Shown piece by piece: positions 1 to 8,088 of a stretch of 62,433 bases of DNA. Under the pieces are notes generated by a model. It had not been told where the DNA came from, searched no databases, and saw nothing but the letters and a program-made list of their open reading frames with translations. The translations under genes were made by a program, and so were the position numbers. How positions within the stretch are numbered: position 1 is the stretch's first letter; each line of letters opens with the position of its first letter. The stretch is from JBAZOO01 sp041648735. GTDB taxonomy: Bacteria > Verrucomicrobiota > Lentisphaeria > Oligosphaerales > CAITYL01. The stretch spans positions 1 through 62,433 of the forward strand of contig JBAZOO010000022.1 in NCBI GenBank assembly GCA_041648735.1, written 5' to 3'.

Positions 1-158
1 AAATATTGCCGTGCGGTGTACGTCGGCTTGCGGCCCCCGCCGGGCTTGCGGGTGTAATCCTGGCGCAGGCTTCCCGCCCGCGGCCCGGTTGGAACCAGCG
101 GTTCGGCCAGGCTCCAGAAGGAATCACTCACTTCCCACGGTTTCGTGCGTCCCATCAT
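1..158 (-). mobile_element. IS5-family transposase, N-terminal part (cut by window edge)
   Basis: Reading the minus strand from an ATG at 156-158 (or 153-155) gives a protein beginning MGRTKPWEVSDSFWSLAEPL, followed by a basic segment with RKPGGGRKPTY, and it stays open to the first base of the window. This is the typical start of IS5-family transposases (DUF4096-like N-terminal domain), which place a DNA-binding region before a DDE catalytic domain. Only about 52 residues are visible, so neither the catalytic residues nor the far end of the element can be checked. I could not identify the terminal inverted repeat between the start codon and about position 240. The orientation means the rest of the element lies to the left of the window. 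Confidence 0.75.
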
Positions 159-268
159 CGTTTCTCCACGCACCGCCTTCCCAATTTGGCTTGCAGTGCA
201 TGAATACTATGGCTCGCCAACTCATTATTTGTAGATAAGCTCTAAGCCAGGCGCGAAAATGCACCGAG

Positions 269-315
269 CGGGAATATATCGTCACGGGTTGATGTGACGC
301 GCCTGTATATTCCCG
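269..315 (+). promoter_or_regulatory. Inverted-repeat operator upstream of hipB
   Basis: The 10-mer at 269-278 (cgggaatata) is repeated as its exact reverse complement at 306-315 (tatattcccg). A related half-site (cgatatt-accgctcgg) lies at 354-369 over the promoter and start, and a smaller palindrome (cggta/taccg) at 318-330. HipB proteins bind spaced inverted half-sites in front of their own operon, so this is a plausible autoregulatory operator. The pairing is seen directly; the binding is inferred. Confidence 0.5.
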
Positions 316-331
316 AACGGTAAAATACCGG

Positions 332-360
332 TTGACGAATCTCTTTCGGTGTGCGATATT
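332..360 (+). promoter_or_regulatory. Sigma70-type promoter for hipBA
   Basis: TTGACG at 332-337 and GATATT at 355-360 are separated by 17 bases. The -10 lies inside a possible operator half-site, which fits repression by HipB. Transcription would start only a few bases before the hipB ATG at 375. Confidence 0.45.
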
Positions 361-374
361 ACCGCTCGGGAACT

Positions 375-614
375 ATGAAGATGAAAACCACAGAACAGAT
401 CGGGACAGCGATCCGAACGCGGCGCAAGCAGATGAAGATCACCCAGAAGGAACTGGCCATGACCTGCGGCACAGGGCTGCGGTTCATCGTTGATCTGGAG
501 AAGGGAAAGCCCACCTGCCAGATCGGCAAGACGCTCCAGGTGTTGCAGGCGCTTGGACTTGCCATCGAGACAACACCCCTCAGCGGCGATGATGCCGGAG
601 GCGGGCGGCCATGA
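375..614 (+). CDS. hipB: HipB-like antitoxin, Xre-family HTH
   Basis: Small DNA-binding antitoxin of a HipBA module. The 79-residue product has an Xre/Cro helix-turn-helix: TRRKQMKITQKELAMTCGTG is helix 1 to helix 3, followed by RFIVDLEKGKPTCQIGKTLQ and VLQALGL, the signature spacing of HipB/Y4mF-type antitoxins. A GTG at 351 would add eight residues, but that codon overlaps the probable -10 element, so the ATG at 375 is preferred. The stop TGA overlaps the hipA ATG (611-614), so the two are translationally coupled. HipB is expected to neutralise the HipA kinase and repress the operon through the inverted repeats just upstream. Confidence 0.85.
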   Translation: MKMKTTEQIGTAIRTRRKQMKITQKELAMTCGTGLRFIVDLEKGKPTCQIGKTLQVLQALGLAIETTPLSGDDAGGGRP

Positions 615-1855
615 AGAGGCTGATTGTCTACCTGAATGGCGAGCGGGTCGGCGCTCTGGACGAGGATGACAGCGGACTTCTCGAGTTCCGCTATGCCTCA
701 GAATGGACGGGCAGGTCGGATGCCATGCCTCTTTCCCGGTCGCTGCCGCTGCAGAGCGAACCGTTCCGGGGAAAGCACGCGCGTCCTTTCTTCGCCGGTA
801 TCCTCCCCGACGAGGGGCCCAGGCAACAGATCGCCGCCATTCTCGGAATCAGCGAGCGCAACGACTTCGCCATGCTGGAACGAATCGGCGGCGAATGCGC
901 GGGAGCGGTCAGCCTCCTGCCGGAAGACGCGCCGTCCCCCACCGTGGGCGAGACTCGCGTTCGTGAACTGAGCGAGCGGGAGTTGGAGGAGATTGTCACG
1001 GAACTGCCCCGCCGCCCGCTGATGGCGGGCCGGGAAGGGCTGCGCCTCTCGCTGGCCGGATCGCAGTCGAAGTTGCCGGTCCTGATTCGGGAGGCGACCA
1101 TCGCCCTGCCTCTCGGCAACACACCGAGCACGCACATCATCAAGCCGGAGCCCGAGCGATTCCCCGGACTGGTGGCCAATGAGGTTCTCTGTATGACGCT
1201 GGCCAGGGCGGTCGGTTTGAACGTGCCTCCGGTGTCCAACCGTCCGGTCGGCAACAAGCCCTGCATCGTCGTCCAGCGATACGACCGCTTCATCGACGCG
1301 AACGGCTCGGTCACGCGTGTTCACCAAGAGGACTTTTGCCAGGCGCTGGGGTTTCCCCCGGAGCGCAAGTACCAGCAGGAAGGCGGCCCGCTCTTGCGCG
1401 ACTGCATCGGTCTGCTCCGCGAGTGGTCCACCGTCGCGGCGCTGGACATCCGGGACTTCCTGGACGGCCTGGTCTTCAATGTGCTGATCGGAAATGCCGA
1501 CGCGCACGGCAAGAACTACTCGATCCTCTACCGGAAGGGCGACCGGCGGATTGCGCCGTTCTACGATCTGGTCTGCACGCTGGCTTGGCCGGAACTCTCC
1601 AAGACCCCGGCCATGAAGATCGGGAAGAGCGAATCCATCGAGACGATCACGCCCGCGCACTGGCAAAAGATGGCCCAGGAATGCCGCGTGGGTTGGCCCA
1701 TGCTGCGCGAAAGGATTGCGGACCTGTGCGGCAAGACGATCGAGGGGTTGAAGAGCAAAGAGGTTTTGGCCGCGAGCAACGACCTCGCGATGGCTGAACG
1801 TGTGGCTGACATCATTCAAGAACGGGCGGCATCGCTGCTTCAGTGCCTGAAATGA
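611..1855 (+). CDS. hipA: HipA-family serine/threonine kinase toxin
   Basis: Toxin of the HipBA module; characterised HipA kinases phosphorylate glutamyl-tRNA synthetase and arrest growth. The 414-residue protein has the N-terminal HipA domain (residues 1-100), the P-loop-like SLAGSQSK (147-154, equivalent to SISGAQ-K of HipA), the lysine-containing strand STHIIKPE (173-180), VVQRYDR (220-226), the catalytic-loop motif GNADAHGKN (D297, K301, N302) and the metal-binding APFYDLV (D319). All kinase motifs are intact. It overlaps hipB by four bases, and its own stop overlaps an ATG of a third gene (1852-1855), so the locus was a three-gene operon. The exact substrate cannot be read from sequence. 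Confidence 0.92.
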   Translation: MKRLIVYLNGERVGALDEDDSGLLEFRYASEWTGRSDAMPLSRSLPLQSEPFRGKHARPFFAGILPDEGPRQQIAAILGISERNDFAMLERIGGECAGAVSLLPEDAPSPTVGETRVRELSERELEEIVTELPRRPLMAGREGLRLSLAGSQSKLPVLIREATIALPLGNTPSTHIIKPEPERFPGLVANEVLCMTLARAVGLNVPPVSNRPVGNKPCIVVQRYDRFIDANGSVTRVHQEDFCQALGFPPERKYQQEGGPLLRDCIGLLREWSTVAALDIRDFLDGLVFNVLIGNADAHGKNYSILYRKGDRRIAPFYDLVCTLAWPELSKTPAMKIGKSESIETITPAHWQKMAQECRVGWPMLRERIADLCGKTIEGLKSKEVLAASNDLAMAERVADIIQERAASLLQCLK

Positions 1856-2310
1856 TGATGGAAGCTGAGTTCGGCGGTTGCACGGTCCTCGGCATGGGCG
1901 ATTGTGCCGGAAAGAATCCGCTGCCCGCGAAGACGGGCTGCTACCTTCATCACATCGGTCGTCGATACTGGACGCTGGCCGAGAAGCACGGGCTCGCCGA
2001 TTTGATGAAGGGCGAACGCCAATGCGTCCTGGCGTTGAACTACCAGTTCTTCCGGGAACTGCTTTTTGCGCTGGAGTATGGCGGCATCTTTGTCCTGTTG
2101 CACGACGAGCGAAGTCCGGTCTTCCACTGCGACACGGGTTCCGATTCCGGCGGCATCATGCCCTTTGTGATGCAGTTCGTTCCCGATGGGTTGAGAAGCC
2201 GGGTGGCGTCATTGAGCATGCAGACGTTGGCCAGGCACATTGCTGACTCAGGACGGCATGCGGACTGGATCAGCGACTTCCGGCAGAAGTACGGCTGTGA
2301 CCACCGCTCA
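1852..2310 (+). pseudogene. Third gene of the hip operon, 3' end lost
   Basis: An ATG at 1852 overlaps the hipA stop (ATGA), so this frame is translationally coupled to hipA. A GTG at 1843 is the alternative start. About 150 residues look like a genuine globular protein (for example GGIFVLLHDERSPVFHCDTG). I do not recognise the family. Beyond about 2300 the frame runs through DNA that encodes a phage zinc-ribbon protein on the other strand, and the residues become arginine/proline-rich nonsense until a stop at 2814. The native 3' end was therefore probably replaced when the prophage scrap arrived. It may be an accessory or target protein of the HipA system. Confidence 0.5.
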
Positions 2311-2490
2311 GGCGGATGCCGCCTCATACGTCGTCACACGCCGCCCGCAGTGGCGGCATTCCCGCCGACGCAGGAGGCGACCACCCAAAGCCCGACGGGT
2401 GTAGAGCACGCGGAAATGGGCGCAGCCACAGCCGGGACATTCCAGTCCCCGCTTCGGCGCGGGTTCCCTCTTATCGGCAGAAGGCTTCAT
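2308..2490 (-). CDS. Small zinc-ribbon protein next to terminase (phage remnant)
   Basis: A 60-residue protein with two cysteine pairs, CPGCGC and CRHCGRR, in the spacing of an NrdR/Ogr-like zinc ribbon. It ends with VTTYEAASA, resembling the basic tail after phage zinc fingers. Its ATG overlaps the stop of the terminase gene (2487-2490, ATGA), so the two were one phage transcription unit. Short zinc-ribbon proteins directly after terminase genes are common in tailed phages. Nothing else phage-like follows, so it is probably a stranded fragment, although the reading frame itself is intact. Confidence 0.6.
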   Translation of the reverse strand: MKPSADKREPAPKRGLECPGCGCAHFRVLYTRRALGGRLLRRRECRHCGRRVTTYEAASA

Positions 2491-4205
2491 CGCTTGCTCC
2501 TCCGCAGTTCCGACAACCGGATCGGCGCACGCGCGGGTGCGGTCTTGGCGTCCGTGCCGGGCAGGACCGCGCCCAGGATCGACGCCGCCACGGCACAGCC
2601 GACCAGACAATCGAGCCAGTGGTTGTCGGGCCCGCCCGCGCGGATCTTCCACTCGTCGACCACACGCCCCCGGGCCTCGGTCTTCACGCGGTACTCGGCG
2701 GTGAGATGCTCGGCCAGGAGCTGGTGTTCGCCAGGTTTGCGCCCGAAAAGCGACAGGCTGCCGGGATCGCCCATCGCCACGGCGAGCCGGGCGTGGACGA
2801 AGCTCTTCCAGTAGTTCGTGTCGATCACGACGTGGCGCACCTGGCGGCGGCCCTGAACGGTGGGCACGCGCCAGTGGAGTCCGACCCTCTCGCCCTTCTT
2901 GCGCTTGTACTCGCTGAAGGGGACACTCGATGCGCCGACGTAGCGGCCGTGGCTGGGCATGATCAGACCGGCGTGGGCGCTCTGGCGGCAGAACTGGTAG
3001 ACCACGTCGGTGGACTGGCCCCAGTTGGCGTCGATCAGGCAACGCTCGATCCGCATCTCGGCCCCGTCGTCGCGCCGCCAGCGTTTGGCCAGATACGCGT
3101 CGGTCAGTTTCTCCAGTCCAGCGTAGATCGAGCCTTCCAGCCCGGTGCCCCGCGCGACGCGGGAGAGTGTCTTCTGCACTTCGCGTAGCGTGAAGACCGG
3201 ACGCTGCTGGTCTGGATAGGTGCCGTAATCCACGACGTAGCCGGTAAAGTCGTCCTCCCAGGCGACCACGGCGTGGAAGAGCAGCTTGCCCTGCACGTCG
3301 ATGAACATGGTCAGATGGCTGGCCCCAATGGGCACGACGCCGCGCTGCATGCCGTTGGTCTTGGCGGCGATGGCGTCGGCGTTGAGCTGGTCGCTCTCGC
3401 CCTCTTCCTGCGGCAGCGGCTGGTTCTGGTACTCGGCCCAGAACGCCCGCTCGTCCTGGAGGCGCAGGTTCATGGCGTGCTGGATGGCCGAGAGCTCGTC
3501 CTTGTTGTGGCGCTCGGGCCAGGCGATCACCGCGCCCGCGTCCATCTCCTTTCGATGCTTGCCGTAGAACTCCGTGGCCTCGTGGCCGTCGCCGTCGTTG
3601 CGGAAGCTGTCGGCACGGATCTGGGCGTACTTGTCCCAGAGCTTCTCGTTCGTCGGGAAGACGTAGACCAGCCGGGTGCGTTCGCCCTGCCAGGCCGGAT
3701 GCTTGTCGCGGTCGAGAATCTGGTCGGCCATGTCGCCGGGCCGGATCACCGTGCAGGGCATGATCCCCGAAATCTTCTGGCCCGGTCCCGCCAGGTTCAG
3801 GATCGCGCCGTTCAGGGTCTCCATGCGGGCCCGCACCTGCATGTCGCTGCGAGCCGACTCATCGGTCTGCGGGTCGTCGAGCACGACCAGCGACGGGCGC
3901 ACCGCGCGGCCGTCGGCACGCTTGAACTTCATGCCGCGAATCCGGCTCTCGATCCCCGCGACGCGGATGATCGCGCCGGACGCCTTGCTGCCCGTAATGG
4001 TCGGCAGCACGATCTCGTCCGCCGTCCAGACAATGCGCGTGGCCTTGCCGCCGCAGAGCTGGCCCTTGGCGCGGTTGTGAATCCGCTCGAGCGCGTGGAT
4101 CGGGAAGACCGCCTCGGGATAGTCATCGAGCAGCCGCTCGTTGGTCTCGAACTCGACCTTGATGCTCTCCAGCATGCTGCGGGCGTGCCCGGCATCCGAG
4201 CCATT
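2487..4205 (-). pseudogene. Phage terminase large subunit, 5'-truncated
   Basis: The product is the large packaging ATPase/nuclease of a tailed phage. The open frame from ATG 4173-4175 gives 562 residues containing the Walker B-like SLVVLDDPQTDES and a nuclease half with FIDVQGK, CLIDANWG and a late DNHWLDCLVGCAVAA. The frame can be read back to about 4205 (GSDAGHARSMLES) before a stop. The Walker A/ATP-binding segment that should come roughly 100 residues earlier is absent in every minus-strand frame of the next 300 bases. The protein therefore cannot package DNA as it stands. It is coupled to the zinc-ribbon gene at 2308-2490. No portal, capsid or integrase gene is present. Confidence 0.85.
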
Positions 4206-4544
4206 TTATTTCGCGGAAGATTTCCGTACCATCCAGTTAACACGAACGCCCGACCAGGCATCTGGCCGGGCCGTTTGCGTTTTCCGTTGATTCCAAAGGG
4301 TTCCGGCGATCCAGCCGCGCCGGGCGGATTCTCTGTTCCGAAATGGAGAAGATGGGATCCGAGCGATAACGTATACGTTTGCTCTCGGACCCCGAGAGCA
4401 ACCCCCAAAACTCTCGGACTCTCTGGTGAACAGCTCGCCAGTGGTTAACAGGCTCGTTCGGACCGGACCCCAGCGCCATTTCGAACTCTCTCCAGGAGCG
4501 CGCTCGCTCTTCAAGAAAGCGTCGCCCGACTATGCAGATCGCGC
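4206..4544. other. Gene-free spacer between terminase remnant and toxin-antitoxin pair
   Basis: No frame here resembles a known protein. The stretch holds a strong imperfect hairpin at 4245-4276 and several AT-richer patches. It contains no recognisable continuation of the terminase. Confidence 0.4.
4245..4276. terminator. Possible hairpin terminator
   Basis: aacgcccgaccag at 4245-4257 pairs with ctggccgggccgtt at 4262-4275, with one mismatch and one bulge and a four-base loop. On the plus strand it is followed by a T-rich stretch (gtttgcgttttcc). It could also be a phage packaging-region hairpin. Confidence 0.3.
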
Positions 4545-4586
4545 TTGCGTGCACCCCGGCCAGGTGCTACATTCTTACTGGTAAGA
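4545..4586 (+). promoter_or_regulatory. Promoter and palindromic operator of AbrB/PIN operon
   Basis: TTGCGT (4545-4550) and TACATT (4568-4573) are spaced by exactly 17 bases. The perfect palindrome tcttac-tg-gtaaga (4573-4586) sits at the start point. AbrB-type antitoxins of PIN modules repress their own promoter by binding such inverted repeats, so autoregulation is likely. A good ribosome site (aaggaa, 4595-4600) follows. Confidence 0.6.
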
Positions 4587-4609
4587 CAAAAAGAAAGGAA
4601 GCTATTGCC

Positions 4610-4873
4610 ATGAATACGGTAGCCACCACGCGGATGTCTTCGAAGGGGCAGGTCGTGATCCCGGAGGAAGTGCGCAACAGTCTGGGGCTGGAGACCGGTG
4701 CGCAGTTTATCGTGATGGGCGAGAACGATGTGGTCATCCTTAAGGCCATCTCGCCGCCCTCGATGTCGGAGTTCGACGGCATCGTCACCCGTGCCCGGCG
4801 GCAAGCCAAGGCGGCCGGGATGAAGCCGTCTGACATAGCGAGGGCCGTCGCCAAGGTGCGGGGGCGGGCGTGA
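4610..4873 (+). CDS. AbrB/SpoVT-type antitoxin
   Basis: DNA-binding antitoxin partner of the PIN ribonuclease that follows. The 87-residue protein has an N-terminal swapped-hairpin AbrB domain (RMSSKGQVVIPEEVRNSLGL, then GAQFIVMGENDVVILK, residues 8-46) and a charged C-terminal helix that would wrap the toxin. The ATG at 4610 is chosen because aaggaa lies nine bases upstream and the AbrB domain begins just after it; the frame is open further up to 4532 but that part is unlike the family. Its stop TGA overlaps the GTG start of the toxin (4870-4873), the usual coupling for these modules. Confidence 0.9.
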   Translation: MNTVATTRMSSKGQVVIPEEVRNSLGLETGAQFIVMGENDVVILKAISPPSMSEFDGIVTRARRQAKAAGMKPSDIARAVAKVRGRA

Positions 4874-5268
4874 ACGTCGTTCTGGACACCAACGTCTTCC
4901 TCGCGGGTGTCTTCTTCTCGGGGCCGCCTGCCACGATCCTCCGCGCTTGGCGCGAGGGACGCATTACGCTCGTGGTGTCGCCGCCGATCATGGATGAGTA
5001 CCGGCGGGTGATGCACGAACTGGCCGAGCAGTTCCCGGCTGTCGATCCCGGCCCACCCCTGGAACTCTTGGCCGTCCATGCGCGACTGGTGGAGGCTTCA
5101 CCCCTGCCCGAAGTCGTCTGTACGGACCCGACGGACGACATGTTTCTGGCCTGCGCCATCGCTGGTGGCAGTCGTATTATCGTCAGCGGAGACAAGGCGC
5201 TGCTGCGAACGTCCGGATACCGGGGTATCGAGGTGCTCACACCTCGCGCCTTTCTGAGCCACATCTGA
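4870..5268 (+). CDS. PIN-domain ribonuclease toxin
   Basis: Metal-dependent RNase toxin of the VapC/COG1569 kind. The 132-residue PIN domain has the first acidic residue in VVLDTNVFLAG (D6), the conserved glutamate in PIIMDEYRRV-like PPIMDEYRRV (about residue 42), DPTDDMFLACA (about 87-97) and VSGDKALL (about 107-114). All four acidic positions of the active site are present. Translation starts at a GTG that overlaps the antitoxin stop. The target RNA cannot be predicted. The pair is complete and probably active. Confidence 0.9.
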   Translation: MNVVLDTNVFLAGVFFSGPPATILRAWREGRITLVVSPPIMDEYRRVMHELAEQFPAVDPGPPLELLAVHARLVEASPLPEVVCTDPTDDMFLACAIAGGSRIIVSGDKALLRTSGYRGIEVLTPRAFLSHI

Positions 5269-5299
5269 ACAGGTAATCCCATCGGTCCGGAAAGACGTT

Positions 5300-5752
5300 A
5301 TGGCGGTTAAGGCGACCATCCGTTGTGCCATCTACACCCGGCAGTCGAATCAGGGGCTTTTCGACTTCTCCTCCTGCGATGCCCAGTTTCGCACCTGCCA
5401 GGAGTACGCCAGACAATCCGGACAGCGTTTGCTCTTCAGGAAAAGCCACCACTTCAAAGACGAGGGCTACTCCGGTTCGACGCTGGACCGGCCAGGGATG
5501 CGCAGGCTTCGGAAGGTGATCGCTCTGGGAGGGCTTGACCTGGTCTATGCCGTCGCTTTCGACCGCCTCTCGCGCAACATGCTTGACGCGGTTCTGCTGC
5601 TCGACGAATTCGATAAGGCTGGCGTCGAACTCCGCCTCGTGCATCAGCCGGATCTGGATTCGACACCGCACAATCGCCTTCTGCGTCACACGCTGGCGGC
5701 CTTCGCCGAGTTCGAGCGGGAGATGATCGCCTCGCGGGTTGCGGTGAAGTGA
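5300..5752 (+). pseudogene. Serine recombinase, catalytic domain only (truncated)
   Basis: The N-terminal catalytic domain of a large serine recombinase: IYTRQSNQG carries the nucleophilic serine, EGYSGSTLDRPGMRRL and AFDRLSRN carry the conserved arginines, and AAFAEFEREMIASRVAVK is the start of the long E helix. Full-length relatives continue for hundreds of residues with recombinase and zinc-ribbon domains. Here the frame stops right after the E helix, and the stop codon lies inside a perfect inverted repeat (5745-5791). The gene was cut by whatever created that repeat. A catalytic domain alone is not expected to recombine DNA. Confidence 0.85.
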
Positions 5753-5791
5753 ACCCCTTGTCAAGTTGTGCTTGACAAGGGGTTCACTTCA
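5745..5791. repeat. Perfect 21-bp inverted repeat with 5-base loop
   Basis: Twenty-one bases ending in ccttgtcaag (5745-5765) are followed by the loop ttgtg (5766-5770) and the exact reverse complement (5771-5791). The left arm contains the stop codon of the truncated recombinase. It could act as a bidirectional terminator between the convergent recombinase and hsdR, but no U-run follows. It may instead be an IS-end scar. Confidence 0.7.
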
Positions 5792-5916
5792 GGTCACAAC
5801 CTGTCGCCACTTTCTGGTCCTCGGCAGTTGTCCAAGTCGCGTGTGTCCCATGGAACGGTGGCATCCTTCCGCGTGTTTACATCACAGGCATCCCCTGTGC
5901 CCTTCAGTCGGGGGCG

Positions 5917-8088
5917 TCATGGCGTCCACTCCCGGCAAAGCGCTTCGGTCTGTTCAAGCACCAGTTCGGTGGCGCGCATTGCCATGTCGGGTGGGTAGCC
6001 GTACTTGCGCAGGACGCGCTTCACCAGCACGCGAATCTGCGCGCGGGCGTTCTCCCGCATCTGCCAGTCAATGCTGACGCTGTCGCGGACGCGGTTCACC
6101 AGCTCCTGGGCAAGCAGGCAGAGCGATTCGTCACCCATGACATCGCGGGCGCTACCGTTGTCCGCCAGGGCATCATAGAAGGCCATCTCGTCGTCATTCA
6201 GGCCGAGCTTCTCGCCCCGCCCCTGTGCCTCACGAATCTTCTTGGCCAAGTCGATCAGCTCCTGGATGACCTCGGCCGCCTCGATGGCCCGGTTCTGGTA
6301 CTTGCGCACGGCCAACTCGAGCATCTCGGCAAAGGAACGCGCCTGGACAACGTTCTTGCGGGAGCGGCCCTTGATCTCGTCGTTGATGAGTTTCTTCAGG
6401 AGTTCCAGGGCCAGGTTCCGCTGGGGCAGATGTCTGACTTCCTCAAGGAATTCGTCGGACAGAATCGAGATGTCCGGGCGGTCCATGCCCGCCGCCGCGA
6501 AGATGTCCACGACTTCGGTGGACGCGACCGCCTTTGACACGAGCTGCCGGACGGCGGCCTCGACTTCGTACTGGCTCCTGCCGGTCTCGTCGCCGGTGGC
6601 CTTGACCAGCGCGGCCCGCACTTCCTGGAAGAACGCGATGTCGTCGCGCAGGGCCAACGCCCTCTCGTCGGGCACGACCAGGGCAAAAGCTCGCGACAGA
6701 TTGGAGACGGCGGGAAGGTAACGCTTCTTGCCGCCTGCCTGTGCGCCGCACGCAGGCAGGCCCTCCAGGGAGAGGATGAACTCCATGGCCTGCGCGATGC
6801 CGGCGATGCGGCCCGAGGCCGGGCCGGTGACGACCGCCCGATAGTCGAAGGTATGGAACATCTGCTGCACAATCTCGAACTTCTCGAGGAACACCGCCAT
6901 GGCCTGCTCGCGGTCGATGGCAGCGCTGCCTTTGCCGCCGTTCGCGGTGTAGTTGGCCAGCGCCTGCTTGAGCGAGTCCGCCAGGCCGAGGTAGTCCACG
7001 ACCAGGCCGCCGGGCTTGTCGCGGAACACCCGGTTGACCCGGGCAATGGCCTGCATCAGGTTGTGCCCGCTCATCGGCTTGTCCACGTACATGGTGTGCA
7101 TCGACGGGCAGTCGAAGCCGGTCAGCCACATGTCCCGCACGATGACGATCTGCAGTTCGTCGCCGGGATTCTTGAAGCGCCTGGCCAAATCCTCGCGGGC
7201 GTTCTTCGTGCGGATATGCGGCTGCCACGACGGATTGTCGGAGGCGCTGCCGCTCATCACGATCTTGACCCTGCCGCAGGCGTCGTCGGGGCTGTGCCAG
7301 GCGGGGCGCAGCGCCACGATGGCGTTGTACATGTCCACGCAGATGCGGCGGCTCATGCACACCACCATCGCCTTGCCGTCCAGCACCTCCAGGCGTTTCT
7401 CGAAGTGGGCGACCAGGTCGCGGGCCACCAGGCCGACGCGCCGTTCCGTGCCGACCATTGCTTCCAGCGCGGCCCACTTGGTCCGCAGGCGCTGCTTCTG
7501 GATCTCTTCCTCACCTTCGGTGATCTCCTCGAACTCGGGGTCGATCTTCGGCTTCTCCGACTCCTCAAGCTCCAGCTTCGCCAGGCGGGATTCGTAGTAG
7601 ATCGGCACCGTCGCGCCATCCTCGACGGCGCGCAGGATGTCATACTTGTCGATGTAGTCGCCGAACACCGCCGGGGTGCTCCGGTCGTTGGACTCAACCG
7701 GGGTCCCGGTGAAGCCGATGAAGGAGGCGTGCGGCAGCGCCTCATGCAGCTTCCGGGCGAATCCATCGATGAAGCCGTACTGCGAACGGTGCGCTTCATC
7801 CGCTATCACCACGATGTTGGTTCGTGGCGATAGCGGACCCTCTCCCCCGACCCCCCCCCCAGAGGTAGAGGGGAGGTTCCCGTCGGAGCCGGCGTTACTC
7901 CCTCTCCCAGAGGTAGAGGGGAGGTTCCCGTCGGAGCCGGCGTTACTCCCTCTCCCAGAGGTAGAGGGGAGGTTCCCGTCGGAGCCGGCGTTACTCCCTC
8001 TCCCGCCGGGAGAGGGCGGCCATTCCTCGACGCTTGCCTTACTCCCTCTCCCACTGGGAGAGGGCTGGGGTGAGGGTGCCGAAGGCAT
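5917..8088 (-). CDS. hsdR: Type I restriction HsdR, C-terminal part (frameshifted from N-terminal part)
   Basis: ATP-dependent translocase and restriction subunit of a type I R-M system. This frame carries the helicase motifs after Walker A: VVIADEAHRSQYG (motif II), FIGFTGTP (motif III), VRDMWLTGFDCPS and QAIARVNRVFRDKPGG (motifs V/VI), then the helical C-terminal HsdR domain that docks on the methyltransferase. Ahead of motif II come about 80 residues of repeat-derived peptide (PSPSGRG, then three 16-residue units) that no ordinary HsdR has. The N-terminal half is at 8039-9532; the two halves are joined by one extra base in a C7 run at 8117-8123. Last gene of the defence operon. Confidence 0.9.
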   Translation of the reverse strand: MPSAPSPQPSPSGRGSKASVEEWPPSPGGRGSNAGSDGNLPSTSGRGSNAGSDGNLPSTSGRGSNAGSDGNLPSTSGGGVGGEGPLSPRTNIVVIADEAHRSQYGFIDGFARKLHEALPHASFIGFTGTPVESNDRSTPAVFGDYIDKYDILRAVEDGATVPIYYESRLAKLELEESEKPKIDPEFEEITEGEEEIQKQRLRTKWAALEAMVGTERRVGLVARDLVAHFEKRLEVLDGKAMVVCMSRRICVDMYNAIVALRPAWHSPDDACGRVKIVMSGSASDNPSWQPHIRTKNAREDLARRFKNPGDELQIVIVRDMWLTGFDCPSMHTMYVDKPMSGHNLMQAIARVNRVFRDKPGGLVVDYLGLADSLKQALANYTANGGKGSAAIDREQAMAVFLEKFEIVQQMFHTFDYRAVVTGPASGRIAGIAQAMEFILSLEGLPACGAQAGGKKRYLPAVSNLSRAFALVVPDERALALRDDIAFFQEVRAALVKATGDETGRSQYEVEAAVRQLVSKAVASTEVVDIFAAAGMDRPDISILSDEFLEEVRHLPQRNLALELLKKLINDEIKGRSRKNVVQARSFAEMLELAVRKYQNRAIEAAEVIQELIDLAKKIREAQGRGEKLGLNDDEMAFYDALADNGSARDVMGDESLCLLAQELVNRVRDSVSIDWQMRENARAQIRVLVKRVLRKYGYPPDMAMRATELVLEQTEALCREWTP
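6733..6761. repeat. Palindromic repeat, family 2, inside hsdR
   Basis: gcctgcctg (6733-6741) and caggcaggc (6753-6761) form a perfect 9-bp stem in the hsdR coding sequence. It is translated as CGAQAGGK. A related palindrome lies in hsdM (16800-16850), and a decayed one in hsdR near 8566-8600 (translated ARGAQAGG). Confidence 0.6.
7851..8004. repeat. C10 tract plus three 48-bp tandem repeats in hsdR
   Basis: A run of ten C (7851-7860) is followed by three copies of a 48-bp unit at 7861-7908, 7909-7956 and 7957-8004. Each unit ends in ccctctccc, which is half of the palindromic element found elsewhere in the operon. In the hsdR frame each unit is 16 residues, so changes in copy number keep the frame, while changes in the C10 run do not. 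Confidence 0.85.
7993..8017. repeat. REP-like palindrome, family 1, in hsdR
   Basis: ccctctcccgccgggagaggg: a perfect 9-bp stem around a 3-base loop, fused to the last 48-bp tandem unit. Confidence 0.75.

Noticed and set aside
2316..3188. A plus-strand protein across the terminase region
   Set aside because: It is the antisense of the terminase and zinc-ribbon genes, which have recognisable motifs and an ATGA coupling.
7861..8004. CRISPR array suggested by regularly spaced repeats
   Set aside because: The three 48-bp units are direct tandem copies with no variable spacers and are translated inside hsdR; no cas gene is present.
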